Assembly (NCBI RefSeq): GCF_018860245.1
Contig: NZ_JAHKPD010000018.1
Span: 267,206 to 331,205, forward strand
Origin: Pseudotamlana agarivorans
GTDB lineage: Bacteria > Bacteroidota > Bacteroidia > Flavobacteriales > Flavobacteriaceae
Length of the DNA stretch: 64,000 bases
Reading direction: 5' to 3'
Shown here one piece after another: positions 52,867 to 62,426 of the stretch. The position numbers and the translations under genes were made by a program. How positions within the stretch are numbered: the stretch's first letter is position 1; every line of letters starts with the position of its first letter. A model generated the notes under the pieces. It had not been told where the DNA came from, made no database searches, and saw nothing but the letters and a program-made list of their open reading frames with translations.

Positions 52867-54345
52867 TTGTACTATATAGGATACGATTTAGGAAGCTCTT
52901 CAGTGAAAGTGGCCATAGTAGACGCCTCTACTGGTCAGCAAATAATTTCACTTAACGAGCCTTCCAGTGAAATGGAAATTTTGGCACCAGAATTAAATTG
53001 GGCCGAGCAAGACCCAAATATGTGGTGGGATTACATTTGTATAGCGACAAAACGCGCAATAAAAGAGGCTCATATTGATGCTTCAAAAATTCAAGGCATT
53101 GGTATTTCATATCAAATGCATGGTTTGGTTGTCGTTGATAAGGCTGGAGAACCGCTAAGAAATTCTATTATTTGGTGTGATAGTCGTGCAGTAGAAATTG
53201 GTAATAAGGCTTTTGACGATTTAGGTCATGATAAATGTACTTCCCAGTTGCTGAATTCTCCAGGGAATTTTACAGCTTCAAAACTGAAGTGGGTAAGAGA
53301 TCATGAGCCAGAAGTGTATTCAAAAATTCATAAATACATGTTACCTGGCGATTTTATAGCGTTAAAATTAACCGGAGAGATGAATACCACTAAAAACGGA
53401 CTTTCAGAAGGCATTTTATGGGATTATAAGAAAGATGAGGTTGCTAATTGGTTGTTAGAATATTATGGGGTTGATACCGCTTTAACACCAGATATTGTTG
53501 AAAACTTTACAGCACAATGTCACGTGAATGAAAAAGGCGCTGAAGAAACAGGACTTCCTGTTGGTATCCCTATTACTTATCGTGCGGGCGATCAACCTAA
53601 TAATGCCTTGTCTTTAAATGTTTTTAATGATGGTGAAGTAGCCGCTACTGGTGGGACTTCGGGTGTTATTTATGCTGTAACCAATCAGAAAAAATCTAAA
53701 GAAGCCTCGCGAATAAATCATTTTGCACATGTAAATTATACTAGTGAGAATGCAAACTTAGGGAAGTTGTTGTGTATTAACGGTGCAGGGATTCAATACC
53801 GTTGGTTGAAAGATAATTTAGCTTCAAATTCTTATGAAGCGATGAATGCGAAAGCTAATGAAGTGCCCGTGGGGTCTGAAGGTGTTTGTGTGATTCCTTT
53901 CGGAAATGGTGCAGAACGGATGCTAGATAACAAAACCATTGGAACACACTTTTTCAACCTTAATTTAAATAAACATGATGAAGGCCATTTGTGTCGAGCT
54001 GCCCTTGAAGGCATTGCTTTTTCATTTGTTTATGGTATGGATATCCTGAAAAATGACCATGCTGAAATTAAAGTAATTCGTGCAGGAAATGATAACCTTT
54101 TTAGGTCTGAAATATTTTCAAATACCGTGGCGACATTAATTGGGCATGATATCGAAATTTATAATACTACGGGGGCCATTGGAGCAGCAAGAGCTGTTGG
54201 GTTAACTAATGGAGACTTTAAAACGTTTGGAGATCACATTACAAACAATGACCATGTGATGACTTACAAGCCTTTAGGGAATAAGGAGCCTTACATCGAG
54301 GCTTATAAAAACTGGAAAAAACAATTAGAACTTTTATTACAATAG
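52867..54345 (+). CDS. xylB: Xylulokinase
   Basis: Starting at TTG 52867 the product is 492 residues beginning MYYIGYDLGSSSVKVAIVDA, the N-terminal phosphate-binding motif of FGGY sugar kinases. The longer frame begins inside a -7 box. The phrases QMHGLVVVDKAGEPLRNSIIWCD, GIQYRWLKDNL and AALEGIAFSFVYGMDI match xylulokinases. It phosphorylates D-xylulose for the pentose phosphate pathway. It is the first gene of an operon with xylA (27 bases after) and a sugar symporter. Confidence 0.93.
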   Translation: MYYIGYDLGSSSVKVAIVDASTGQQIISLNEPSSEMEILAPELNWAEQDPNMWWDYICIATKRAIKEAHIDASKIQGIGISYQMHGLVVVDKAGEPLRNSIIWCDSRAVEIGNKAFDDLGHDKCTSQLLNSPGNFTASKLKWVRDHEPEVYSKIHKYMLPGDFIALKLTGEMNTTKNGLSEGILWDYKKDEVANWLLEYYGVDTALTPDIVENFTAQCHVNEKGAEETGLPVGIPITYRAGDQPNNALSLNVFNDGEVAATGGTSGVIYAVTNQKKSKEASRINHFAHVNYTSENANLGKLLCINGAGIQYRWLKDNLASNSYEAMNAKANEVPVGSEGVCVIPFGNGAERMLDNKTIGTHFFNLNLNKHDEGHLCRAALEGIAFSFVYGMDILKNDHAEIKVIRAGNDNLFRSEIFSNTVATLIGHDIEIYNTTGAIGAARAVGLTNGDFKTFGDHITNNDHVMTYKPLGNKEPYIEAYKNWKKQLELLLQ

Positions 54346-54372
54346 AAATAAACTAAAATAAACTAATAAGTT

Positions 54373-55698
54373 ATGGCAACTATAGGGAACAAAGAATACT
54401 ATAAAGGTATAGGCGAAATAAAGTATGAAGGCAAGGACTCTGATAATCCTTTAGCATTTAAATATTACAATCCAGAGCAGGTTGTTGCAGGAAAAACAAT
54501 GCGCGAGCATTTTAGATTTGCGATTTCTTACTGGCATACGTTCTGTGGCACTGGTGGTGATCCATTTGGACCAGGCACGATTAACTTTCCTTGGGATCAA
54601 CCAACAGATGCTATTCAAGCAGCAAAAGAAAAGGCAGATGCAGCCTTTGAATTCATCACGAAAATGGGATTCGATTATTACTGTTTTCATGATATCGACT
54701 TGGTACGTGAAGGAGCTACCTTTGGTGAGCATGAAAGTAGGTTAGACGCTGTTACCGATTATATTAAAGAGAAACAAGCGGCTTCGGGAGTAAAATTACT
54801 TTGGGGAACAGCAAACTGTTTTTCTAATCCGAGATACATGAACGGCGCTTCTACTAATCCAGATTTTGACGTGGTGGCTCGTGCTGGCGGACAAATTAAA
54901 TTGGCTTTAGATGCTACCATTAAATTAGGTGGTGAAAATTATGTATTCTGGGGAGGTCGTGAAGGTTATATGTCTTTATTGAACACCGATATGGGGCGTG
55001 AATTAGATCACATGGGACGCTTTTTAGGTATGGCAAGAGATTATGCCCGTGCTCAAGGTTTTAAAGGAAACTTCTTTATTGAGCCAAAACCTATGGAGCC
55101 TATGAAACATCAATATGATTTTGATTCGGCTACAGCAATTGGATTCTTACGTGAATATGGTTTAGATAAAGATTTCAAAATAAATATAGAAGTAAATCAC
55201 GCCACTTTAGCGCAGCACACCTTTCAGCATGAAATTGAAGTGGCTGCTAAAGCAGGGATGTTAGGAAGTATGGATGCTAACCGTGGCGATTATCAAAACG
55301 GATGGGATACAGATCAGTTTCCTAATAACATTCAAGAAACGACTGAAGCGATGCTAGTATTCTTAAAAGCTGGTGGTTTACAAGGTGGCGGTATTAATTT
55401 TGATGCTAAAATCCGTAGAAATTCAACCGATTTAGATGATGTTTTCCATGCACATATTGGTGGTGCAGATACGTTTGCACGTGCTTTATTGATTGCAGAT
55501 AAAATTATGACCTCTTCACCTTATGAAAAATTAAGAGAAGCACGTTACAGTTCGTTCGACTCAGGAAAAGGAAAAGCCTTTGAAGATGGGAAATTAGAGT
55601 TAACAGATTTATATAAAATTGCTCAAGAAAACGGTGAGTTGTCTTTACAAAGTGGTAAACAAGAGTTGTTTGAGAACATAATTAATCAGTACATATAA
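54373..55698 (+). CDS. xylA: Xylose isomerase
   Basis: The 441-residue protein has standard xylose isomerase motifs: [14 protein letters not shown]-like text (here [14 protein letters not shown]), [52 protein letters not shown] with metal-binding Glu, [14 protein letters not shown], and the second metal site [20 protein letters not shown] (by position 298-317). It converts D-xylose to D-xylulose with Mg2+ or Mn2+. Its stop overlaps the transporter start by one base. Confidence 0.97.
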   Translation: MATIGNKEYYKGIGEIKYEGKDSDNPLAFKYYNPEQVVAGKTMREHFRFAISYWHTFCGTGGDPFGPGTINFPWDQPTDAIQAAKEKADAAFEFITKMGFDYYCFHDIDLVREGATFGEHESRLDAVTDYIKEKQAASGVKLLWGTANCFSNPRYMNGASTNPDFDVVARAGGQIKLALDATIKLGGENYVFWGGREGYMSLLNTDMGRELDHMGRFLGMARDYARAQGFKGNFFIEPKPMEPMKHQYDFDSATAIGFLREYGLDKDFKINIEVNHATLAQHTFQHEIEVAAKAGMLGSMDANRGDYQNGWDTDQFPNNIQETTEAMLVFLKAGGLQGGGINFDAKIRRNSTDLDDVFHAHIGGADTFARALLIADKIMTSSPYEKLREARYSSFDSGKGKAFEDGKLELTDLYKIAQENGELSLQSGKQELFENIINQYI

Positions 55699-57080
55699 TG
55701 GCAGCTCAAAATAAGTTTTATATATATGTAGTGACCCTTGTAGCAACCCTTGGTGGTTTGTTATTTGGTTATGATACTGCTGTTATTTCTGGAGCAGAAA
55801 AGTCAATTCAAGCGTTCTTGATTGATAGTCAGGGATTGAGTTCTTTTTTACATGGTATTACGGTATCTTCTGCGTTAGTTGGTTGTATTGTTGGTGGGGC
55901 AATTTCAGGATTTGTATCTTCAAAATACGGAAGAAAAAAAGCGTTGATTATCGCTGGTGTTTTGTTTTTATTATCAGCTTTAGGTTCTGGTAATCCTGAA
56001 TTTTTATTTTTTGAAAAAGGCGTACCATCTATGGGATTACTCTGGATGTTTAACTTTTATAGAGTTGTTGGTGGTATTGGTGTAGGTTTAGCTTCAGCAG
56101 TTTGCCCGATGTATATTGGTGAAATTGCTCCTGCAGACATTCGAGGAAAATTAGTTTCGCTCAATCAGTTTGCCATCATTTTCGGTATGCTTGTGGTTTA
56201 TTTTGTGAATTGGGGTATTGCCGACGGACAAACTATTGAGTGGATTAATGAAATTGGGTGGAGACGCATGTTTTTATCTGAAGCCATTCCTGCATCTATT
56301 TTTGCAATACTCATGTTTTTTATGCCTGAAACACCAAGGTATTTGGCGCTTCAAGGTAAAGATGAAGAAGCCTTATCTACCCTTACAAAGTTTAACGGTA
56401 TCGATAAAGCAAAAGAAGTGCTATCGGAAATTAAAAATTCTGTAACCAGTTCAACTAAAGGCGCATTATATTCATACGGAAAAGTGGTGATTATAGTAGG
56501 TATTTTATTATCTGTGTTTCAACAATTTGTTGGTATTAATGTGGCACTGTATTATGCACCACGAATTTTTGAAAGTATGGGGGCTGCGAAAGATGCATCG
56601 ATGCTTCAAACCATTATCATGGGCTTAATAAACGTCGTGTTTACTGTAGTTGCGATTATGACTGTAGATAAGTGGGGTAGAAAACCACTGCTTATTACAG
56701 GTTCGATAGGAATGGCGATTGGTATGATTGCCATTTCCATATTAGCATTTCAAAATATTATTGGTATGGCTACATTGGTGTTTATCATTGTATATACCGC
56801 CTCATTTATGATGAGTTGGGGGCCAATTTGTTGGGTGCTTATTTCAGAAATATTCCCGAATAAAATAAGAAGTCAGGCTATCGCTATTGCAGTTGCCGCA
56901 CAATGGGCAGCTAACTTCTTTATATCGTCTACCTACCCTCCAATGATGGAGTTTAGTAGTGGAGGTACCTATTTGTTTTACGGAATTATGAGTATACTTT
57001 CAGCTATTTTTGTTTGGAAAATGGTACCAGAAACTAAAGGGAAAACTTTAGAAGAAATGGAAAGTATTTGGAAAAAATAG
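55698..57080 (+). CDS. xylE: Sugar/H+ symporter, probable D-xylose transporter (XylE-like)
   Basis: The 460-residue protein is a 12-helix MFS sugar porter with GGLLFGYDTAVISGA, SSKYGRKKALI between helices 2 and 3, PETPRYLALQGK in the central loop, VDKWGRKPLLI, and the C-terminal PETKGKTLEEME. Start ATG overlaps the xylA stop (TAATG). The operon context points to xylose as substrate, though the sequence alone only says sugar. A strong terminator follows. Confidence 0.9.
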   Translation: MAAQNKFYIYVVTLVATLGGLLFGYDTAVISGAEKSIQAFLIDSQGLSSFLHGITVSSALVGCIVGGAISGFVSSKYGRKKALIIAGVLFLLSALGSGNPEFLFFEKGVPSMGLLWMFNFYRVVGGIGVGLASAVCPMYIGEIAPADIRGKLVSLNQFAIIFGMLVVYFVNWGIADGQTIEWINEIGWRRMFLSEAIPASIFAILMFFMPETPRYLALQGKDEEALSTLTKFNGIDKAKEVLSEIKNSVTSSTKGALYSYGKVVIIVGILLSVFQQFVGINVALYYAPRIFESMGAAKDASMLQTIIMGLINVVFTVVAIMTVDKWGRKPLLITGSIGMAIGMIAISILAFQNIIGMATLVFIIVYTASFMMSWGPICWVLISEIFPNKIRSQAIAIAVAAQWAANFFISSTYPPMMEFSSGGTYLFYGIMSILSAIFVWKMVPETKGKTLEEMESIWKK

Positions 57081-57109
57081 ATTAGTAGTATTAATAATTG
57101 GTAATTGGA

Positions 57110-57147
57110 AAAAAGCCTCAACGATTTTAGTGTTGAGGCTTTTTTTT
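57110..57147 (+). terminator. Rho-independent terminator of the xylose operon
   Basis: AAAAGCCTCAAC and GTTGAGGCTTTT pair perfectly over a nine-base loop, with A- and T-runs on both sides. It can also work in reverse for the convergent OYE gene. Confidence 0.9.
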
Positions 57148-57170
57148 AACTTTAAAATACCTTTGATTAA

Positions 57171-58295
57171 TTAAGAACTCACGCTCTTTTCAAGAAAAGG
57201 GTAGTCTGTGTAACCTCTTGCGGCGCCACCACCAAAAAGTGTATGTGTATCGCTAATTTCGTTCATTTTAGCCTGTTTTTTTACACGTTCAGGGTAATCA
57301 GGGTTGGTTAAAAACTTTCTGCCAAAACCAACCAAGTCAACTAAATTTTTACCTAATAAGTCATTCGCTTGTTCAGGTGTTTTGTTCCCTGTTGCGATAA
57401 GGGTTTTGCTGAATGTATTGCGTAGTTTAACTCTAAAATCATTAGGAATTTCAGGAGCATCATCCCAGTCGGCTTCACATAAATGTATATAAGTAACTCC
57501 AATTTCTTCCAAGGCTTCAGAGGCAATCATAATGGTTTCCAAGATTTCAGGATCATTCATGTCTTTAAAACTGATGAAAGGTGATAAGCGTACCCCTGTT
57601 TTTCCTTTGCCGATTTCATCAGCAACCGCTTGAGTGATTTCTTTTAAAATACGCACACGATTTTCTTTGCTTCCTCCGTATTCATCGGTACGTTCGTTGG
57701 AATTGCTTCTTAAAAATTCATCGATTAAATAGCCGTTAGCACCATGTATTTCTACCCCGTCAAAACCAGCCTCAATAGCATTTTTAGCCCCTATTTTAAA
57801 TTCTTCAATAACCTGGTTTATATCTGCTTTTGTCATTTCACGAGGTGTTTCTACAGGGACAAAAGTGGCATCGCCATTCGGGGCACCATCAAAAATATAA
57901 ACATTGGTTTCTTTCGCTATTTTTTCTGAAGGCGCTATAGGTTGTAACCCATTTACTTTAGCACTTGAAACACGACCAACATGCCAAAGTTGTAAAAATA
58001 TTTTACTGCCTTTTTTATGGACTTCGTTGGTGACCAATTTCCAACCTTCAATTTGTGCTTTGGTATAAATGCCGGGGGTATTGGCGTAGCCTTTGCCTTG
58101 TAATGATACTTGAGTGGCTTCTGTAATAATTATACCTGCCGAGGCAAGCTGACCGTAATATTCTGCCATAAGTGCATTGGGTATATCTCCTGGTTGAGAC
58201 GCTCTAGAGCGGGTCATGGGAGCCATTAAAAAACGATTTTTTAAAGGGATTTCTCCCATTTTATATTCTGAAAATAATGTTTTTGAAGGTTTCAT
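57171..58295 (-). CDS. Old yellow enzyme-type alkene reductase (NemA-like)
   Basis: The 374-residue FMN enzyme has MAPMTRSRASQPGDIPN at the N-terminus, LWHVGRVSSAKVNG, GFDGVEIHGANGYLIDEFL with the active-site His/Asn region, and DLVGFGRKFLTNPDYPERV near the FMN phosphate site. It reduces activated alkenes such as N-ethylmaleimide, maleimides and nitrate esters with NAD(P)H. It lies directly after a small membrane protein gene and shares a strand with the deacetylase and nitroreductase genes. Confidence 0.93.
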   Translation of the reverse strand: MKPSKTLFSEYKMGEIPLKNRFLMAPMTRSRASQPGDIPNALMAEYYGQLASAGIIITEATQVSLQGKGYANTPGIYTKAQIEGWKLVTNEVHKKGSKIFLQLWHVGRVSSAKVNGLQPIAPSEKIAKETNVYIFDGAPNGDATFVPVETPREMTKADINQVIEEFKIGAKNAIEAGFDGVEIHGANGYLIDEFLRSNSNERTDEYGGSKENRVRILKEITQAVADEIGKGKTGVRLSPFISFKDMNDPEILETIMIASEALEEIGVTYIHLCEADWDDAPEIPNDFRVKLRNTFSKTLIATGNKTPEQANDLLGKNLVDLVGFGRKFLTNPDYPERVKKQAKMNEISDTHTLFGGGAARGYTDYPFLEKSVSS

Positions 58296-58296
58296 A

Positions 58297-58494
58297 TTAT
58301 TTTTTCTTTTTAAAAATTTTATACAACAGAAAAATAGTTATAATCAATAGAAATGGCCATAAAATAAATAAATCTACTCGAATTATAGCTCCGATTTCAT
58401 TTGCTGCCCAAATGAAATTGAGATAAACTTCATAAAGGATGTAAATAATCCAAATGGTTATTAAGGCAATTTTGTATGGTTTTCTGTTACTCAT
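58297..58494 (-). CDS. Small two-helix membrane protein
   Basis: From ATG 58494 the product is 65 residues; the longer frame starts with a TTG and adds 12 residues. Two hydrophobic helices (IALITIWIIYILYEVYLNFIW and LWPFLLIITIFLLYKIF, given by position) flank a short polar loop with IGAIIRVD, and the end is KKKK. It has no named family. The gene ends one base before the OYE gene and lies between it and the deacetylase gene, so it probably belongs to that operon. Confidence 0.7.
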   Translation of the reverse strand: MSNRKPYKIALITIWIIYILYEVYLNFIWAANEIGAIIRVDLFILWPFLLIITIFLLYKIFKKKK

Positions 58495-58682
58495 GTGGTT
58501 TATGGTTATTTGATTTATATCATATTTCAATTTTTACGTCATGCTGAATTTTTTAGCACCTCACCAATTGAATGCGAGAATCTTTGTGTGTTTCTAAAAT
58601 AGGTTTCGTGTGACCTTGAAATTTTATTGCACTTCCTAAATTATCAATAAACCATGGATTTTGAGTTAATTGGTCCTCTTTT

Positions 58683-59660
58683 TTATTTGTTATATTCTAA
58701 TTCTGAATTATCTATAGGGGTATTTGGATCGTCTTTTATCATTTTTGCAATATTATCTTTTCGCATAAAAACAACATTTTCATGTGTTTTTGCATATTTG
58801 ATGAATTCATCAACCACATGTACTACCGATGGAGCACCACCAATTCTATCATGTAAACTCACACTCATCATGCGTCTTTGGGTATTGCCTTCTTCATATA
58901 ACTGGTCGAACTCAGCTTTTAATTGTGCTAAAAATTGGTCGGGACTCCATTGTTTGCCTTCGATATTCACGATATCGTTATTACGTAAAGTATATGGTAT
59001 TACCACAAAATTTTCTCCGCGAACTTTGGTTATAAAGGGTTCATCTCGGCTTAAATCATCTATATGATATAAGAAACCTAACTCTTGTAAAACTTTTAGT
59101 GTATTTGGTCCGCGTCTTAACCAGTTGGCGTTGTAACCAATACCACGTTGTCCTGTAATCGTCTCAACGGTGTCTATTCCTTTTTTTATGAAATCCAATT
59201 CATTGGCATAACTCATGCTCCATTGATCGCTCCAAGAAATACCGTGGGCCGCAATTTCATGACCACCTTCTGCAATAGCTTTGGCTACTTCAGGATACTT
59301 GATAGCAGCTTCACCAACAACATGGGATGTGACATGAATATCATGTTTTTTCCAAAGTTTTAGCATTCTATAAACACCTTCCTTAGCACCATATCTAAAC
59401 CAACTTTCAGCGGGCATATCAGGGTTTCCTTTTGGTAATGGATTGCCCGAGAACGGACTTTCAGCGCCTTCTGGTTGGCCGCCAGTTTCAAATTGCATAG
59501 AGAAGGAAATGACTAATTGCGCATCGTTTGGCCAATATTTTTTTGTGTTTTTTGTGTGATTTTTCATGATTATTTCTTTTGCTTCATTAGTATTACAAGC
59601 TGTAAATCCTAACAGACAAATAAGCGTTGTAATGCCATAAATTAATTTTTGTTTCTTCAT
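58683..59660 (-). CDS. Polysaccharide deacetylase-fold lipoprotein (PuuE/allantoinase-like)
   Basis: The 325-residue protein begins with a lipoprotein signal (LICLLGFTACNTNEAK). The mature part resembles PuuE-type deacetylase-fold enzymes: KYWPNDAQLVISFSMQFETGGQPEGAESPF (residues 41-70), GHEIAAHGISW (metal-site His), and VSLHDRIGG late in the sequence. PuuE relatives act on allantoin-like small amides in the cytoplasm; here a signal peptide would place it in the periplasm or outer membrane. An internal Met at residue 32 could start a cytoplasmic form. The 152 bases before the next gene (58531-58682) show nothing clear. Confidence 0.82.
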   Translation of the reverse strand: MKKQKLIYGITTLICLLGFTACNTNEAKEIIMKNHTKNTKKYWPNDAQLVISFSMQFETGGQPEGAESPFSGNPLPKGNPDMPAESWFRYGAKEGVYRMLKLWKKHDIHVTSHVVGEAAIKYPEVAKAIAEGGHEIAAHGISWSDQWSMSYANELDFIKKGIDTVETITGQRGIGYNANWLRRGPNTLKVLQELGFLYHIDDLSRDEPFITKVRGENFVVIPYTLRNNDIVNIEGKQWSPDQFLAQLKAEFDQLYEEGNTQRRMMSVSLHDRIGGAPSVVHVVDEFIKYAKTHENVVFMRKDNIAKMIKDDPNTPIDNSELEYNK

Positions 59661-59666
59661 TAATAA

Positions 59667-60326
59667 TTATTTAAAAGTTACCATGTTGTTTAGTGATCTT
59701 CGGGTTTTTGGTCTTGGGTCATTAACACGATATCCAAAAGCTACCATGTAGGATAAGCCATATAAATTGGTGTCAACACCTAAATCTTCTTTTAATATTT
59801 TTTCGCTTATAGACTGGTTAAAACCTTCTATCGGACAAGAATCTATACCAATCATTGCAGCACTTGTCATCATGTTAGCTAAAGGAATGTAACATTGTTT
59901 TGAAGCCCAATCGAAAAGTTTTCGATCATCGGATAAGTCAAAATCACTTTTTTGAAATGCTTCGTAAGCAGCACCTTTTTGTACAATAACATTTTCTGGT
60001 AACTCTTGAATATTTCGCATAAAATCTTCAATGTATGGACTGTCATATTTAGTTAATGGAGCTTTCATGGTTAGCCCTATTATAAAATGACTGGCCGAAT
60101 CTAATTTGGCTGTGGCTCCCCAGGCACTTTCTTTCAGTTTTGTTCTTAATTCTGGGTTTTGAACCACGATAAAATGCCAAGGTTCGAAACCAAAAGAACT
60201 TGGTGATAATAAGCCTGTTTCCAATATGAAATTCATGTCTGAATCGCTAATCTTTTTAGTCGTATCGAAAAGTTTGCAAGCGTGTCTAAATTTATATGCT
60301 TCTATGATTTTTGCTTTGGTAATCAT
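59667..60326 (-). CDS. Nitroreductase family NAD(P)H-dependent oxidoreductase
   Basis: The 219-residue FMN protein has the nitroreductase fold: YKFRHACKLFDTTKKISDSD with the FMN-binding Arg/His, LSPSSFGFEPWHFIVVQNPELR, and the late segment IGIDSCPIEGFNQSISEKIL. It resembles NfsB-type oxygen-insensitive nitroreductases and dihydropteridine reductases. It begins six bases before the deacetylase gene's start in reading order, and is divergent from the AraC regulator. A -7 box TAATTTTG lies at 60349-60356 on the minus strand. Confidence 0.92.
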   Translation of the reverse strand: MITKAKIIEAYKFRHACKLFDTTKKISDSDMNFILETGLLSPSSFGFEPWHFIVVQNPELRTKLKESAWGATAKLDSASHFIIGLTMKAPLTKYDSPYIEDFMRNIQELPENVIVQKGAAYEAFQKSDFDLSDDRKLFDWASKQCYIPLANMMTSAAMIGIDSCPIEGFNQSISEKILKEDLGVDTNLYGLSYMVAFGYRVNDPRPKTRRSLNNMVTFK

Positions 60327-60394
60327 GATGTTAAGTTTTGTTACAGGGCAAAATTAAAGCAGAAGTCTATGTTATTTGTTGTATAAATACATGT

Positions 60395-60402
60395 TATATT
60401 TG
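60395..60402 (+). promoter_or_regulatory. -7 box (TATATTTG) for the AraC regulator
   Basis: TATATTTG matches TAnnTTTG with a TTTG 16 bases upstream (60375-60378). It lies 19 bases before ATG 60422. The opposing nitroreductase -7 box is only 38 bases away, so the two promoters share a control region. Confidence 0.55.
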
Positions 60403-60421
60403 TATAATTATATGTTTTACT

Positions 60422-61279
60422 ATGGCGAAGCGTTTTTTTATAAATAAGGATCTAGATGTTTTAGAATTTGAAGCGGTAACTGAGTGGGGGTATCCAAGAC
60501 ATAAACACAATTTTTTTGAGTTGACTTTTGTTTTAAAAGGCGCGGGTCAGCATCTTTTAAATGACAGTATTATTAATTATCAAGCAGGTGATATTTTCTT
60601 TTTAACTCCAAAGGATGAGCATGAGTTTATCATTTCAGAGCCTACGACCTTCGGAATTATAAAATTCACAGAGCAGTTGTTTTTAGAGAAATCAACTTTC
60701 ACTTCAAGTACTTATTGGCGAAAAAATATAGAAACGGTTATTTTTCATTCCAATGTTATTGCAGAAAGCATTGTGCACTATGAAACTGATAAGTCACAAC
60801 TCATAGGATTGTATTACCTCATAAAAAATGAAATGAATAATACTTTAGCTTATAATAGAAATGTGTTAACCGAATTGTTTGGAGCCCTTTTAATTGTGCT
60901 GTCTAGGAACTTAAAATCACGAATAAAAAACGAATCGCACGAACAATTTTCAGATGAAGAAAAAGTAGAGAATATTTTAACTTATATTCGGCAGAATGTA
61001 CTCAATAAAGAGCGAGTAAAGCTAAAAACGATTGCTGAAACATTTTACATGTCACCAAATTACGTGGGGTTGTTTATTAAAAAACATGCTGGTATTTCTG
61101 TTCAGCAGTATGTGATTCAAACAAAAATAAAAATGGCAGAACAACTTTTAAAACAATCCAACCTGAACATCACTGAAATTTCAGAAAAACTGGGTTTTGT
61201 TGATTCCAGCCATTTTAACCGTACTTTTAAAAAATACACAGGCGAAAATCCTAGTGCATTTTTTAATAAAACCAATTAA
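60422..61279 (+). CDS. AraC family transcriptional regulator
   Basis: From ATG 60422 the product is 285 residues. A longer frame adds 28 residues upstream of the -7 box. The N-terminal cupin-like domain includes RHKHNFFELTFVLKGAGQHLL and YQAGDIFFLTPKDEHEF. The C-terminal pair of helix-turn-helix units is seen in ERVKLKTIAETFYMSPNYVG and NITEISEKLGFVDSSHFNRTFKKYTGENPS (by position). It is divergent from the nitroreductase/deacetylase/OYE group and is the natural candidate to control it. Confidence 0.92.
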   Translation: MAKRFFINKDLDVLEFEAVTEWGYPRHKHNFFELTFVLKGAGQHLLNDSIINYQAGDIFFLTPKDEHEFIISEPTTFGIIKFTEQLFLEKSTFTSSTYWRKNIETVIFHSNVIAESIVHYETDKSQLIGLYYLIKNEMNNTLAYNRNVLTELFGALLIVLSRNLKSRIKNESHEQFSDEEKVENILTYIRQNVLNKERVKLKTIAETFYMSPNYVGLFIKKHAGISVQQYVIQTKIKMAEQLLKQSNLNITEISEKLGFVDSSHFNRTFKKYTGENPSAFFNKTN

Positions 61280-62301
61280 TGTAATCGCCTTGTAGATTCG
61301 CGCTCAATTAAACTCGTTTTAACAACTTTAGTTTCAAAAGGTTTTGGGTTCGCTTCGTTTTCAATGCGGTCAATGAGCATTTTTACCGCCGTTTGGCCAA
61401 TATGTTTACCATGCTGACTAATAGCCGATATGGAAGGTGTAACATGTTGTAGCAACTTTCCGTTGGTAAAACAAGCAATGGATAAGTCTTCAGGAATATT
61501 GTAATTCATTTTTTTTACTAAGTGCAAGGCATTCACTGCGGCACTTTCTTCTAAGCACAATAAACCATCGATGCTTTTATCGGATAGAATAATTTTTAAG
61601 GCGGTGTCGAAATCTTCGTGTTTATTAATACGCACTATTAAACGTTCGTCAATAGATATGTTACATTGGTTTAAAGCTTTTCTATAACCTTCAACCCGTA
61701 ATTTTCCCACGCTTAAATTATCAATAACCGAAATTAAGGCCACCTTTTTACAACCCGATTTAATAAGGTGATTTGTGGCATGAAAAGCACCCTCAAGATC
61801 GTTAACGATTACTTTATCGCATTCCAATTCATCTGAAACTCGATCGAACATCACGATTGGAATACCTTCATTTAAGGTATTCTTTAAATGGGTGAAATTT
61901 TGTTTTAATTGTGTTTCTTCAGCCAAAGAAATGATAATGCCATCTAAGTGCCCGTGCTTCAATAAATCGATTGTTTTCACCTCTTTTTCAAACGATTCAT
62001 TCGAGATGCAAGAGACTAAATGGTAACCGTTTTGAGACGCAATATGTTCAATACCTATAAATACTTTGGCAAAAAAAGTATTTAAAATATTAGGGATAAC
62101 AACACCTATCGTTTTCGTCTTTTTGTTTAATAAGTGAAGCGCTGTTACATTAGGTTTATAATGGTGTTGTTTGGCATATTCCTGAATTTTAGTCTTGGTT
62201 TTGGCGCTAATTTCATGACTGTCTTTTAACGCCTTGGATACGGTGGCTATAGAGACATCAAAAGTTTGGGCAATATCTTTTAAAGTGATTCTTTTTTTCA
62301 T
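61276..62301 (-). CDS. LacI family transcriptional regulator
   Basis: The 341-residue regulator has an N-terminal HTH (ITLKDIAQTFDVSIATVSKALKD, residues 4-26, by position), the hinge HHYKPNVTALHLLNKKT, and a periplasmic-binding-protein-like effector domain (KTIGVVIPNILNTFFAKVFIG; IPIVMFDRVSDELECDKVIVND). It probably binds xylose or a related sugar and the ACTTAAACGTTTGAGT site before xylB. This link is inferred. Its last four bases overlap the AraC gene end. Confidence 0.93.
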   Translation of the reverse strand: MKKRITLKDIAQTFDVSIATVSKALKDSHEISAKTKTKIQEYAKQHHYKPNVTALHLLNKKTKTIGVVIPNILNTFFAKVFIGIEHIASQNGYHLVSCISNESFEKEVKTIDLLKHGHLDGIIISLAEETQLKQNFTHLKNTLNEGIPIVMFDRVSDELECDKVIVNDLEGAFHATNHLIKSGCKKVALISVIDNLSVGKLRVEGYRKALNQCNISIDERLIVRINKHEDFDTALKIILSDKSIDGLLCLEESAAVNALHLVKKMNYNIPEDLSIACFTNGKLLQHVTPSISAISQHGKHIGQTAVKMLIDRIENEANPKPFETKVVKTSLIERESTRRLH

Positions 62302-62407
62302 GTGACGGACAAGCTGAATAGGGGTACAATTTAGAATAATTATTTTGCTTTTCTATACTACTGGCTCTTTTGGTGTTTTCATATTAATTTAAAAAGACGA
62401 TATTTGA

Positions 62408-62418
62408 GTTTGTCAAAC
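62408..62418. promoter_or_regulatory. Palindrome GTTTG-T-CAAAC before the YdeP-type gene
   Basis: This perfect 11-base palindrome lies nine bases before the ATG at 62427. It could be an operator or part of a ribosome-binding hairpin. It is short enough to occur by chance. Confidence 0.3.
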
Positions 62419-62426
62419 CAAATATT

